DNA of 23,495 bases, taken from assembly GCA_964412235.1 (NCBI GenBank), contig CAYPNT010000040.1:1-23495 (forward strand), written 5' to 3'. This DNA is from JAYZQT01 sp964412235 (GTDB taxonomy: Bacteria > Pseudomonadota > Alphaproteobacteria > MPNO01 > UBA830). Positions within the stretch are counted from its first letter, which is position 1, and each line of letters begins with the position of its first letter. Under the pieces are notes generated by a model. It did not search any database and had not been told where the DNA came from. It was given only the letters and a program-made list of their open reading frames with translations. The position numbers and the translations under genes were made by a program. Shown here one piece after another: positions 1 through 7,623 of this stretch.

Positions 1-646
1 GTCACTCAACTGAGGATTCACCCAACCGAATGCAGCGCCAATAGCCGCGGGAGGTATCATGAGGGTATAAAGATAAAAGACCATCGCGTTTGGGTTTTCT
101 GTATTTGTTAACATTTTGGTCCCAATTAATGCGGCAGAAAAGGTCGCGGCAGCGACAAGTGTTGCCAAGGCGGCCAAAGAAACATCTATCATCCCTGGTC
201 TAAGTATTATTAACACCCCCACAAAACCCATAATTACCGCGGCCCATCTCTGGAAACCCGGCCGTTCGGATAAAAAANNNNNNNNNNGCCATGATCACGG
301 TGAAAAGGGGCATCGTAAAAAGTAACGCGTTAGCATCCGCTAGCGGCATCCCAGCAATTCCATACATCCATGCTAACGCTCCGACGTAACTAAATAACAT
401 ACGCCAAAGATAGACCCCAATTCTCTTAGTACGTAAGCCACGTAGGCCGACAGAATAAAGCCAGGGAAGCATAAATGCGGAGCCCAACACCGCACGGAAG
501 AAAACTATTTGATTTACAGGGAAATTATCAGCCAACCCCCGCACGACAACATAAATTAACGCATAAAAAAATGACGCCACTAACATCCAAAGGACCCCAC
601 GAACGGATCCAGGCATCATATTTCTTGCTCGCTTTAAGTAGGGCAT
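1..646 (-). CDS. EamA/DMT-family membrane transporter, partial, crossed by assembly gap
   Basis: This is a polytopic inner-membrane protein of the drug/metabolite transporter superfamily, with EamA-type hydrophobic helices. About 119 N-terminal residues are visible before a run of ten Ns. They hold helices near residues 17-35 and 45-63 and a small-residue-rich helix ending in PLFTVIM. After the Ns the matching frame resumes with FLSERPGFQRWAAVIMGFVG and continues open to the left edge through further helices, so the C-terminal part lies outside the window. The reading frame changes across the Ns, so ten Ns cannot be the true gap length. A multiple of three would restore a single frame. The start is the ATG at 646. 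Further methionines at residues 10 and 11 are alternatives. The substrate is unknown; family members export metabolites, amino acids or drugs. It lies downstream of the dioxygenase gene on the same strand. Confidence 0.85.
278..287. other. Assembly gap (ten Ns)
   Basis: Ten undetermined bases follow a run of six A residues inside the EamA transporter gene. The coding frames on either side only join if the missing length is a multiple of three, so the ten Ns are a placeholder. It shows that the sequence is a draft scaffold. Confidence 0.98.
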
Positions 647-743
647 CTAACCGCGAGTTTTAGATAATACATGAATAAAGTGTGGGTGTAAGGGAGGACA
701 AATAGCGAGTGAAATTTAATATGTTGAAAAATAACGACTAAAT

Positions 744-1589
744 TCAAGATCTAAGCGATTGGCCCGCAATTGTATACCGCCGTAACATACGGGTTTGATC
801 AGGTGGAAAATCAGTCCGGGCATGCATTGTGCACCAATTATCCCACATTAATAGATCGCCACGACGCCATTTATGGTCATAAATCACGTTGGCAGTACGA
901 ACGTGATTATTGATTTTATCTATAATCGACCGACTTTCCGCCTCCTCATACCCCTCAATTAGAGCAGACATCAATTCATTGACGTAGAGAGCCGACCGCC
1001 CAGTTTTTGGATGCTTCACAACTATCGGTTGCCAGTGATGATCATACTTATCAATGTCCTCGCTAAGGTCGACTCTCTCTGTCGGTAAGTACTTGTATAT
1101 GTGTAGAACATTTCGATCTTCAATCTTTTCTTTTAGATCAGCCGGCAGAGTATCCCACGCTGCATACATATTCGCAAAAAGCGTATGCCCGCCTACCTGA
1201 GTGACCTCCATTGCGTAAAGCATGGTCCCCCAGTCGGGCTCTGGCGCATAACATTTATCATGATGAAAGAACATTTCACCATCAGGCAAGGAACCGATCG
1301 GAACTCCGTTCTTACGCACGTTCGTAACAAGCATTATATTATCAGCGTCACGACCCTCTGGTCTATCCTTCGCCTTGCGAAGACGGCCCCCAAGGGGACC
1401 AAATTCTTGGCAAAACAACCTGTGTTCCGTGGGTGAAAGGTCTTGATCACGAAAAAGAAGAATAAGATGATCAAGCCAAGCAGAAACCAACTGCGCCTTC
1501 GTCTCAGCCTCAAGAGGTCGCGAAAGATCCAGTCCCAGAACTTCGACCCCAAGCGAATCGTGCAGCTTTCTCACGTCAAAGTTAGTCAT
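744..1589 (-). CDS. TauD/TfdA-family Fe(II)/2-oxoglutarate-dependent dioxygenase
   Basis: The 281-residue protein has the usual length of the TauD/TfdA family, cytosolic enzymes that couple oxidative decarboxylation of 2-oxoglutarate to hydroxylation of a substrate such as taurine, an alkyl sulfate or a phenoxyacetate. The iron facial triad is visible: H109-x-D111 (in FFHHDKCY) and the distal H257 (in NWCTMHART). R267 or R271 (in RMLRRYTIAG) is the expected 2-oxoglutarate carboxylate anchor. The N-terminal part (LGVEVLGLDLSRPL) and LLFRDQDLSP are typical of the family. The ATG start is preceded almost directly by GGGG, a poorly spaced ribosome site. It follows the alpha/beta hydrolase gene on the same strand by 73 bases. 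Nothing nearby (no ABC transporter, no sulfatase) points to a substrate, so taurine use should not be assumed. Confidence 0.92.
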   Translation of the reverse strand: MTNFDVRKLHDSLGVEVLGLDLSRPLEAETKAQLVSAWLDHLILLFRDQDLSPTEHRLFCQEFGPLGGRLRKAKDRPEGRDADNIMLVTNVRKNGVPIGSLPDGEMFFHHDKCYAPEPDWGTMLYAMEVTQVGGHTLFANMYAAWDTLPADLKEKIEDRNVLHIYKYLPTERVDLSEDIDKYDHHWQPIVVKHPKTGRSALYVNELMSALIEGYEEAESRSIIDKINNHVRTANVIYDHKWRRGDLLMWDNWCTMHARTDFPPDQTRMLRRYTIAGQSLRS

Positions 1590-1662
1590 CCCCTATTTAT
1601 ACGGTTGCTGAGAGCCAGCGGTCAAATTTTCCGCCGATTTTCATTTTGATATACTATCACAA

Positions 1663-2349
1663 CTACTGTAATTCTTCCTCAGCGGGAATGTCAGCCTGAA
1701 CAGGGTTAACACCGATGATGACTTCGTTAAGGTAATCCTCAACCTGCTCTGTCATTTCGTCAATCTTATCATTGAAAAAGTGGTCCGCCCCGTTAACGGC
1801 ACGATAATCTATCGTAATTTCCCGCTGATGAGCTAACTTTTCAGCTAATGCAATAACGGATTCAGGTGAAACAATTTTGTCATCCGAACCATGTAAAAAC
1901 AGTCCCGAGGACGGACAGGGCGCGAGAAACGAAAAGTCATATAGGCTGGCGGGAGGGGCAACGGAAATAAAGCCCGTAATCTCAGGTCTTCGCATAAGAA
2001 GTTGCATTCCTATCCATGCGCCAAAAGAAAAGCCGCCAATCCAACACTGTGGGGCATCGGGGTTGGTGGCCTGCAGCCAGTCGAGTGATGCCGCCGCATC
2101 AGACAACTCACCCACACCTTCATCATATTCACCTTGGGATCTGCCAACACCCCTAAAATTAAACCTTAAAACCGAAAACCCACGCCGAACAAAACAGTGA
2201 AATAATTGGTAATTAACACGGTTATTCATTGTCCCACCATATTGTGGGTGTGGATGCAGCATTAGGGCGATCGACGGATTTTCTTCCTTGCTGGGATGAT
2301 AACGGCCTTCAATTCGGCCTTCCGGGCCGTTGAATATTACTTCCGGCAT
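1663..2349 (-). CDS. COG2945-type alpha/beta hydrolase
   Basis: This is a 228-residue cytosolic alpha/beta hydrolase. The nucleophile elbow is G-F-S-F-G with S108, the acid is D156 or D157 in HGSDDKIV, and the histidine is H190 in GADHFF. The N-terminal HPHPQYGGTMNNRV stretch and the FNFRGVGRSQG segment are characteristic of the COG2945 group, whose members are common in proteobacteria and mostly have no assigned substrate. The C-terminal tail beyond about residue 212 is acidic and not part of the fold. The ATG start has an upstream AAGGA at good spacing. It is divergent from the cysteine desulfurase gene, with about 256 bases between them. The link to iron-sulfur metabolism is positional only. 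Confidence 0.88.
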   Translation of the reverse strand: MPEVIFNGPEGRIEGRYHPSKEENPSIALMLHPHPQYGGTMNNRVNYQLFHCFVRRGFSVLRFNFRGVGRSQGEYDEGVGELSDAAASLDWLQATNPDAPQCWIGGFSFGAWIGMQLLMRRPEITGFISVAPPASLYDFSFLAPCPSSGLFLHGSDDKIVSPESVIALAEKLAHQREITIDYRAVNGADHFFNDKIDEMTEQVEDYLNEVIIGVNPVQADIPAEEELQ

Positions 2350-2605
2350 ATAATGTTTCCTTTTAACTTCTCGTTATCTTCTACCACCTTGAAAGGCTGG
2401 TTTAGAATTCTTGTTGACTAACCCGCACTTGAAAGTAAATTTCAACCGGCTTTTCTACGTAGAACCTTGCTCAAGCGACGCTTTATAAGGTGGAAGTGAG
2501 CCAGCGGAATATAGACAATCGCGGGAGTGAATTTCAAGCTTACCAAAATGTGTCTTCGAGGTCATTCTTTGCATCACATTAATATATAACATTTTGGCAA
2601 CCAAT

Positions 2606-3745
2606 ATGCCCAACCGTGTTTATCTCGATCATAACGCCACAACGAAAATTCGCCCGGAAGTCATCCAGGCCGTAACTGATGTCATGGTAACTGTAGGGAA
2701 CGCGTCCTCGGTCCATGCGGCCGGAAAAAAAGCGAGACAAACCGTGGAACTCGCGCGAAAACAAGTTTCGATGCTTGTGAACGCTACACCAAATCAAGTT
2801 GTGTTTACAAGTGGTGGTACGGAAGCCGACAATCAAGTAATGCGCAACTGTGATCCTAAAAAAACCCTTGTAAGTGCAATAGAACATCCAGCCATTCTCG
2901 ACTCCTGTCCAGGTGCAAACCAAATACCCGTAACTGAACAGGGAGTTGTCGATTTAGATGCGTTAGACCGGATGCTTTACGAAATCGATTCACCACAAAT
3001 GGTGGCTATTATGCTCGCAAACAACGAAACGGGCGTCCTCCAGCCAATCAGGGAGGCAACCAAAATTGCCCACAGTCACGGCGCATTATTACATTGTGAT
3101 GCCGTTCAGGCGGTGGGAAAAATTCCGGTTGATTTCGACTCTTTGGGTATGGATACAATGGCGTTGACGGCACATAAATTTGGGGGACCCCAGGGGATTG
3201 GAGCCTTGGTTACCCGAGATTCTGACACTGTCGACTGTATGATCCAAGGTGGTGGACAAGAGCGGGGCTTGCGGGGGGGCACTGAAAGTGTTGCCCAAAT
3301 CGCAGCACTTGGTGTCGCTTCCCACATCGCAGGAAAAAGAATGGAGACATACACGCAGCTATCTAGACTGCGCGACATGATGGAAAACCGACTTAAGGAG
3401 GTTGCAGGGGGGCTAACCGTTTTTGGAATAGATGCGGACCGATTACCTAATACGTCAAAAATAATGATGCCTGGCGTTAGCTCTGAAACACAAGTTATCG
3501 CGCTGGATCTCGCGGGGGTAGAGGTTAGCGCAGGATCAGCCTGTTCCGCTGGGCGAATTGAACCGCCATATGTCCTAACCGCAATGGGCGTAGATGATAA
3601 AGACGCACTCTGTGCACTCCGAATTAGTCTTGGCTGGAGCACAAGCAAAGGGGATATCGAACTGCTAATTTCTGAGTGGACCAAAATCTTCAAACGCGCA
3701 GCCAGCCAATATAATGCCCCTGCTCACAAAAAATGCCCAATGTAG
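2606..3745 (+). CDS. Class V PLP-dependent cysteine desulfurase (NifS/IscS-like)
   Basis: The enzyme removes sulfur from L-cysteine as a persulfide for iron-sulfur clusters or thio-cofactors. Numbering from the ATG at 2606 (379 residues): PLP lysine K191 in TAHKFGGPQG, H94 in AIEHPA, N140 in LANNETG, D165 and Q168 in HCDAVQAVGK, and the catalytic persulfide cysteine C313 in SAGSACSAG. The N-terminus MPNRVYLDHNATT is the standard family start. I therefore prefer this ATG over a TTG four codons upstream, although neither has a clear ribosome site. The loop around the cysteine is of the IscS/NifS group I type rather than the SufS type. The last 13 bases overlap the following ferredoxin gene, implying coupled translation. 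No IscU, IscA or Suf scaffold gene lies beside it. The exact role (ISC-like housekeeping or dedicated) is open. Confidence 0.93.
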   Translation: MPNRVYLDHNATTKIRPEVIQAVTDVMVTVGNASSVHAAGKKARQTVELARKQVSMLVNATPNQVVFTSGGTEADNQVMRNCDPKKTLVSAIEHPAILDSCPGANQIPVTEQGVVDLDALDRMLYEIDSPQMVAIMLANNETGVLQPIREATKIAHSHGALLHCDAVQAVGKIPVDFDSLGMDTMALTAHKFGGPQGIGALVTRDSDTVDCMIQGGGQERGLRGGTESVAQIAALGVASHIAGKRMETYTQLSRLRDMMENRLKEVAGGLTVFGIDADRLPNTSKIMMPGVSSETQVIALDLAGVEVSAGSACSAGRIEPPYVLTAMGVDDKDALCALRISLGWSTSKGDIELLISEWTKIFKRAASQYNAPAHKKCPM

Positions 3746-4059
3746 TTTTCAGATCTCCTAGCGGAGTAGAAACGTCTGTAATAGTTCCAACAGGAACAAG
3801 CGTTCTAGAGGCTGCTTGGACCAACAACATAGACATCGAAGGAGTTTGCGAGGGAGCCATGGCGTGTTCCACATGTCACGTTGTTGTCGATCCCACATAT
3901 TTTGCTCGACTGCCGACGCCCAGCGAAGAAGAACAGGACCTTCTCGATCTTGCGTGGGGATTGCAACCAACATCGCGATTAGGGTGCCAGCTTTTGGTAA
4001 CCGAAGAATTGGACGGTATTAAGTTGGTTCTGCCGTCCCAAACCAACAATCAAATGTAG
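3733..4059 (+). CDS. Adrenodoxin-type [2Fe-2S] ferredoxin
   Basis: This is a 108-residue small electron carrier. The cluster ligands are C39, C45 and C48 (CEGAMACSTC) and C85 (RLGCQL). That is the C-x5-C-x2-C...C spacing of the adrenodoxin/ISC-ferredoxin/putidaredoxin class, and E36-G37-V38 and the following HVVV fit the family as well. The ATG lies inside the end of the cysteine desulfurase gene (13-base overlap), so the two are almost certainly co-translated. The ferredoxin is likely to supply electrons for cluster assembly, as ISC ferredoxin does, or for a P450-type oxygenase. The gene's 3' end runs against the convergent purC frame, which overlaps it by 81 bases. That overlap is unusual and probably reflects a purC readthrough rather than a wrong ferredoxin end. 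Confidence 0.93.
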   Translation: MPNVVFRSPSGVETSVIVPTGTSVLEAAWTNNIDIEGVCEGAMACSTCHVVVDPTYFARLPTPSEEEQDLLDLAWGLQPTSRLGCQLLVTEELDGIKLVLPSQTNNQM

Positions 4060-4908
4060 AGCGCGAACAAACCACCCCCACGAAACGTACCAATCCGCCT
4101 CGGACCTAGCCTCAAAACAAAAAATTATAGAACACGAAGTACACGCCTGTATGCCGGGTCCCGCCGCAACTAGCGCTGATAAATATTCTGCAAAAATCCC
4201 GAGCCGCTGCGCAACTTCCTGATAGGCTTCTTCTGCACCACCCAAATCCTTGCGAAATCTATCTTTATCCATGATTTCGTTTGTTGAAATGTCCCACAGC
4301 CGACAATTATCTGGACTAATTTCATCAGCTAGCAAAATACTGAGCTCGTCATTATTCCACCATCGTCCAAACTCAAGTTTAAAATCCACAAGACGCAACC
4401 CCACAGCATAAAAAAGCCCAAGCAAAAAATCATTTATCCGAAGTGACATATGCGTGATCTCATCCATCTCTTGGGAGGTTGCCCAGCCAAATGTTGTTAT
4501 ATGCTCTTCGGAAACCATAGGATCGTCCAATTCATCTGATTTATAATAATATTCGACGATCGACCGCGGAAGCGCCATACCTTCTTCCACCCCGAACCTT
4601 TTAACAAGTGACCCCGCAGCAACATTACGAATTACAACTTCAACGGGAATAATCTCCACCGCGCGCACCAGTTGCTCTCGCATGTTAAGTCGTCGAAGAA
4701 AATGGGTCTGTATTCCAATTTCTCCAAGCCTCACCATAAGGTATTCGGAAATTCTGTTGTTAAGCACACCCTTTCCAGTTATTACGCCCTTCTTTTTGTT
4801 GTTGAAGGCTGTCGCATCATCTTTAAAATACTGCACTAACGTTCCCGGTTCGGGACCGTCAAACAATACTTTCGCTTTACCTTCATAAATGCGTCTGCGT
4901 CGCGCCAT
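3979..4908 (-). CDS. purC: Phosphoribosylaminoimidazole-succinocarboxamide synthase (SAICAR synthetase) with C-terminal extension
   Basis: PurC joins CAIR and aspartate with ATP in de novo purine synthesis, in the cytosol. The family core is intact through about residue 239: RIYEGKAKVLF at the start, VIRNVAAGSLVKRFG (92-106), the DFKLEFGR active-site segment (175-182), LADEISPDNCRLWD (193-206) and EEAYQEVAQRLG (226-237). Single-domain bacterial PurC is usually about 240-260 residues, but this frame runs to 309. The last 70 residues are cysteine- and tryptophan-rich, look like no PurC, and are encoded partly antisense to the ferredoxin gene. In the adjacent frame a stop at 4170-4172 would give a protein of about the expected size, so a one-base indel near 4198 is possible. 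The start is the ATG at 4908. No purS, purQ or purL is next to it. Confidence 0.9.
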   Translation of the reverse strand: MARRRRIYEGKAKVLFDGPEPGTLVQYFKDDATAFNNKKKGVITGKGVLNNRISEYLMVRLGEIGIQTHFLRRLNMREQLVRAVEIIPVEVVIRNVAAGSLVKRFGVEEGMALPRSIVEYYYKSDELDDPMVSEEHITTFGWATSQEMDEITHMSLRINDFLLGLFYAVGLRLVDFKLEFGRWWNNDELSILLADEISPDNCRLWDISTNEIMDKDRFRKDLGGAEEAYQEVAQRLGIFAEYLSALVAAGPGIQACTSCSIIFCFEARSEADWYVSWGWFVRALHLIVGLGRQNQLNTVQFFGYQKLAP

Positions 4909-5094
4909 GCACTGCCTCGTTTACGACTAAACACTTATTTCTATTTACTCCTGTCGTGCAGATATAGCGAATCCGCACGCCCGGTCAATGGCATCAAACG
5001 ACAGAGAATATTCAGTTTGAACAACAACAATCGTTTAATTAGGTTTAAGAGAAGGACATCCGCTTACGACCACAAATTCTGCGCTCGCCAACTT

Positions 5095-5856
5095 CTATAA
5101 CAGATCGACAGCTTCGAACGACGCTTCGCCGGGAGGACCATTTGAAAATAGCCATAATGGCTTGACCCCTACCCGATCATCCGAGGGCAAGGCTAAAAGT
5201 GCGCTGGAGAGCGTGCCAAAACCAATGTCAGTGATAATCCGCATCCCATCGCGGGCATCCCCTTTTTCTCCGTAGTCAGTGCACGACAAAAGGTTTTCCC
5301 AATCTTTCCAATTGCCTGCATCAACATTTGGTGGTTTAGCGGCTTCAAACTTCGGTTTATAGAACTGTATTCGGGGAGACGACGGGTCATTAAGATCCAA
5401 TGCGGTAATCATAGAAATTCCTGCGGGAATCGGGGCCGACAAGATGTTCCCATCACCAGCAGGACCCAAACTTTTTAACCAAAAAGCTTCTCGGTTGTCC
5501 GCAATCATCAAATTAAATGACCGATAGCTGCGGCCATCCAGCTCTATGAGCGCGTTTGCTGCGTCAACGGCATCTGCGTGATCGAGTGCCTCTAATACAA
5601 TTTCACCGCGCGACCTAAGGGACGGATCTGGCCCCAGCGAATCTGGGCGATTTAGTACACAAGCGACAACACCTTCATCGTTTATTCCCATCCAACTGCC
5701 GCCTGCGAGGTGATCTATCCCGGCAACTACATTTTTTCTATCCAACCAATGCCGACCTGGCGGGGCCCATGGCCTCCCCATCATTTCATCACGATTTGCG
5801 GCAATCAGAAGCGGCCATTTATCGTTAGGCTGCCGAAGCAAGACTACAGTGCACAT
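5095..5856 (-). CDS. NRDE/TANGO2-family protein (DUF833)
   Basis: This is a 253-residue protein beginning MCTVVLL. The family-defining N21-R22-D23-E24 motif sits in AANRDEMMGRPW, followed by VVAGIDHLAGGSWMGINDEG, the other strongly conserved block. NRDE proteins share a predicted N-terminal-nucleophile-like fold with C2 as the candidate nucleophile. Eukaryotic TANGO2 has been linked to Golgi organisation and mitochondrial lipid or haem handling, but no bacterial activity is established. The protein has no signal peptide or membrane segment and should be cytosolic. It lies 186 bases upstream of purC on the same strand and is divergent from the DUF1476 gene. The purine neighbourhood may be coincidental. 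Confidence 0.9.
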   Translation of the reverse strand: MCTVVLLRQPNDKWPLLIAANRDEMMGRPWAPPGRHWLDRKNVVAGIDHLAGGSWMGINDEGVVACVLNRPDSLGPDPSLRSRGEIVLEALDHADAVDAANALIELDGRSYRSFNLMIADNREAFWLKSLGPAGDGNILSAPIPAGISMITALDLNDPSSPRIQFYKPKFEAAKPPNVDAGNWKDWENLLSCTDYGEKGDARDGMRIITDIGFGTLSSALLALPSDDRVGVKPLWLFSNGPPGEASFEAVDLL

Positions 5857-5910
5857 ATATACGCGATACCAATATAATTACGCCGTTACCATACACCTGA
5901 GTAAATAATC

Positions 5911-5939
5911 TTGACATATTAACGACGGATCCGGATTTA
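5911..5939 (+). promoter_or_regulatory. Candidate sigma-70 promoter of the DUF1476 gene
   Basis: A perfect TTGACA lies at 5911-5916. Seventeen bases further on is GATTTA (ATTTAT at spacing 18), a weak -10 box. The site is correctly placed about 20 bases upstream of the start of the DUF1476 gene and its strong ribosome site. Only the -35 element is convincing. Confidence 0.4.
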
Positions 5940-5960
5940 TGTCCTTTTTGGAGGTTATAA

Positions 5961-6287
5961 ATGTCAGGCTTTGACGATCGCGAGAAGAGTTTTGAAGCCA
6001 AGTATAAAAGAGATCAAGAGACCAGGTTTAAAATTCTGTCGCGCCGAAACCGTCTGCTCGGGCTTTGGGCAGCTGAAAAATTTGGTTTACCTGAAAATCA
6101 AGCAATTGATTACGCAAAAGAGGTGGTTCTTTCAGACTTTGAGGAACCCGGTGATGATGACGTGGTGCGGAAGGTGCTAAACGATTTCGACGAGCGTGGC
6201 CTCGCATTGGAGGAGACAGAGCTCAGAAAAGAAATGGAGCGGCTGATAGACGAAGCAACCCAACAAATAGAAACCGAAAACCGCTAA
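5961..6287 (+). CDS. DUF1476 protein, ATPase-inhibitor zeta-subunit family
   Basis: This is a 108-residue, highly charged, helical soluble protein. The N-terminus MSGFDDREKSFEAKYKRDQE and the ARR/LGLWAAEKFGL stretch are the signature of DUF1476. In Paracoccus denitrificans the family member is the zeta subunit, an inhibitor of F1F0-ATPase acting through its N-terminal segment. The ATG start is preceded by GGAGG at 5950-5954 with six bases of spacing, the best ribosome site in this part of the window. The gene is confined to alphaproteobacteria in my knowledge and commonly sits among purine genes, as here. It is convergent with purB and their stop codons overlap by four bases. Here it is on the opposite strand to both purC and purB, so it cannot share their transcript. 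Confidence 0.93.
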   Translation: MSGFDDREKSFEAKYKRDQETRFKILSRRNRLLGLWAAEKFGLPENQAIDYAKEVVLSDFEEPGDDDVVRKVLNDFDERGLALEETELRKEMERLIDEATQQIETENR

Positions 6288-7579
6288 TCAAAAACTCTTT
6301 TAAAAATTGTCTCTACGTGTTTGAGGTGATAATCGAGATCAAATAGTTCTCCCAACGCTTCCTCGTTAATTAACGAAGCGACATCAGGATCCTTGCGTAA
6401 CAGATCATAGAAGGATAGACCCTGAGACCAGGATTGCATTGCGTTGCGCTGAACAACCTCGTAGGCGTCATCTCGGTTCATCCCAGCATGCGTTAGACTG
6501 AGCAAAACCCGTTGAGAAAAGATTAAACCACCTAATGCGTCCAGATTCGATTGCATCTTGTCAGGATAGACCACGAGTTGTTCAACCACTCTGGTCAATC
6601 TATTCAGCAAAAAGTCGAGGGTAATTGTCGCATCTGGGCCAATTACACGTTCCACTGAAGAATGGGAGATGTCTCTTTCATGCCAAAGTGCCACATTTTC
6701 CATCGCCGGCATGCAATGCGAACGAACCAACCGAGACAAACCCGTAATATTTTCCGTTAACACTGGGTTACGTTTGTGGGGCATCGCCGAGGAGCCCTTT
6801 TGCCCTTGGGAGAAATATTCTTCCACCTCACGTACTTCGGTTCTCTGCGAGTGGCGAATTTCAGTAGCAAGGCGCTCTGCAGAGGAGGCAATAACTGCAA
6901 GAACCGAAAAATACATCGCGTGACGATCCCTAGGAATAACTTGGGTAGAAATGAGTTCGGGCGTCAACCCCATTGCCTCAGCAACATGGCTTTCAACAGC
7001 GGGGTCTACATTAGCAAATGTCCCAACGGCACCCGATATAGCGCAGGTAGAAACTTCCGCGCGCACCGCCTCCAAGCGCTGCCGATTACGTGCAAACTCC
7101 GCATAATGGCTCGCGAGTTTTAACCCAAATGTTGTGGGCTCCGCATGGATTCCGTGACTGCGGCCAATGACCGGTGTCAGCTTAAACTCCTCCGCTCTTT
7201 TCTGTAATGCTGACAACAGCGCAGTAAGATCTTCAAGCAAAACATCCGCCGCCTGCACGAGTTGCACGGCCAGGCATGTGTCCAAGACGTCAGAGGAGGT
7301 CATACCCTGATGGATAAATCTTGCTTCAGGTCCAACGTGCTCCATTAAATTAGTCAAAAATGCTATAACATCGTGTTTCGTTTCACGCTCTATTTCGTCA
7401 ATCCTTCTAACCTCAAATTTTCCTCGATCCCAGACAGCTTTTGCGGCTGCTTCGGGAATAAGGCCGAGTTTGGCCTGAGCATCACAGGCGTGAGCCTCAA
7501 TTTCATACCATATTTGGAATTTATTTTCTGGTTCCCAGATTGACGCCATCTTGGCGCGAGAGTATCGCGGAATAGACAT
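6284..7579 (-). CDS. purB: Adenylosuccinate lyase
   Basis: PurB removes fumarate from SAICAR and from adenylosuccinate in purine synthesis. The 431-residue length is typical of the bacterial enzyme. Visible family motifs are KHDVIAFL (H69), GMTSSDVLDT (92-101), the general acid/base region GRSHGIHAEPTTFG (139-152), and the fumarase/aspartase-superfamily signature loop GSSAMPHKRNP (262-272), whose S263 or S264 is the catalytic serine. The start is the ATG at 7579. The gene follows the downstream Bcr/CflA transporter by 44 bases on the same strand, so it may be transcribed from there or from a promoter inside that gene. It ends in a four-base overlap with the convergent DUF1476 gene. Confidence 0.96.
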   Translation of the reverse strand: MSIPRYSRAKMASIWEPENKFQIWYEIEAHACDAQAKLGLIPEAAAKAVWDRGKFEVRRIDEIERETKHDVIAFLTNLMEHVGPEARFIHQGMTSSDVLDTCLAVQLVQAADVLLEDLTALLSALQKRAEEFKLTPVIGRSHGIHAEPTTFGLKLASHYAEFARNRQRLEAVRAEVSTCAISGAVGTFANVDPAVESHVAEAMGLTPELISTQVIPRDRHAMYFSVLAVIASSAERLATEIRHSQRTEVREVEEYFSQGQKGSSAMPHKRNPVLTENITGLSRLVRSHCMPAMENVALWHERDISHSSVERVIGPDATITLDFLLNRLTRVVEQLVVYPDKMQSNLDALGGLIFSQRVLLSLTHAGMNRDDAYEVVQRNAMQSWSQGLSFYDLLRKDPDVASLINEEALGELFDLDYHLKHVETIFKRVFD

Positions 7580-7623
7580 ATCTGGGGTTTATCAGAATTA
7601 AGCGATTCCTTAAAGAAGATGCT

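Noticed and set aside
200..277. Open frame reading through the Ns to a stop at 200 as the end of the EamA protein
   Set aside because: The frame after the Ns gives non-membrane sequence. The neighbouring frame gives typical EamA helices and stays open to the edge.
3106..3693. Long open frame antisense to the cysteine desulfurase
   Set aside because: Shadow of a clear PLP-enzyme gene. Serine- and proline-rich translation with no family resemblance.
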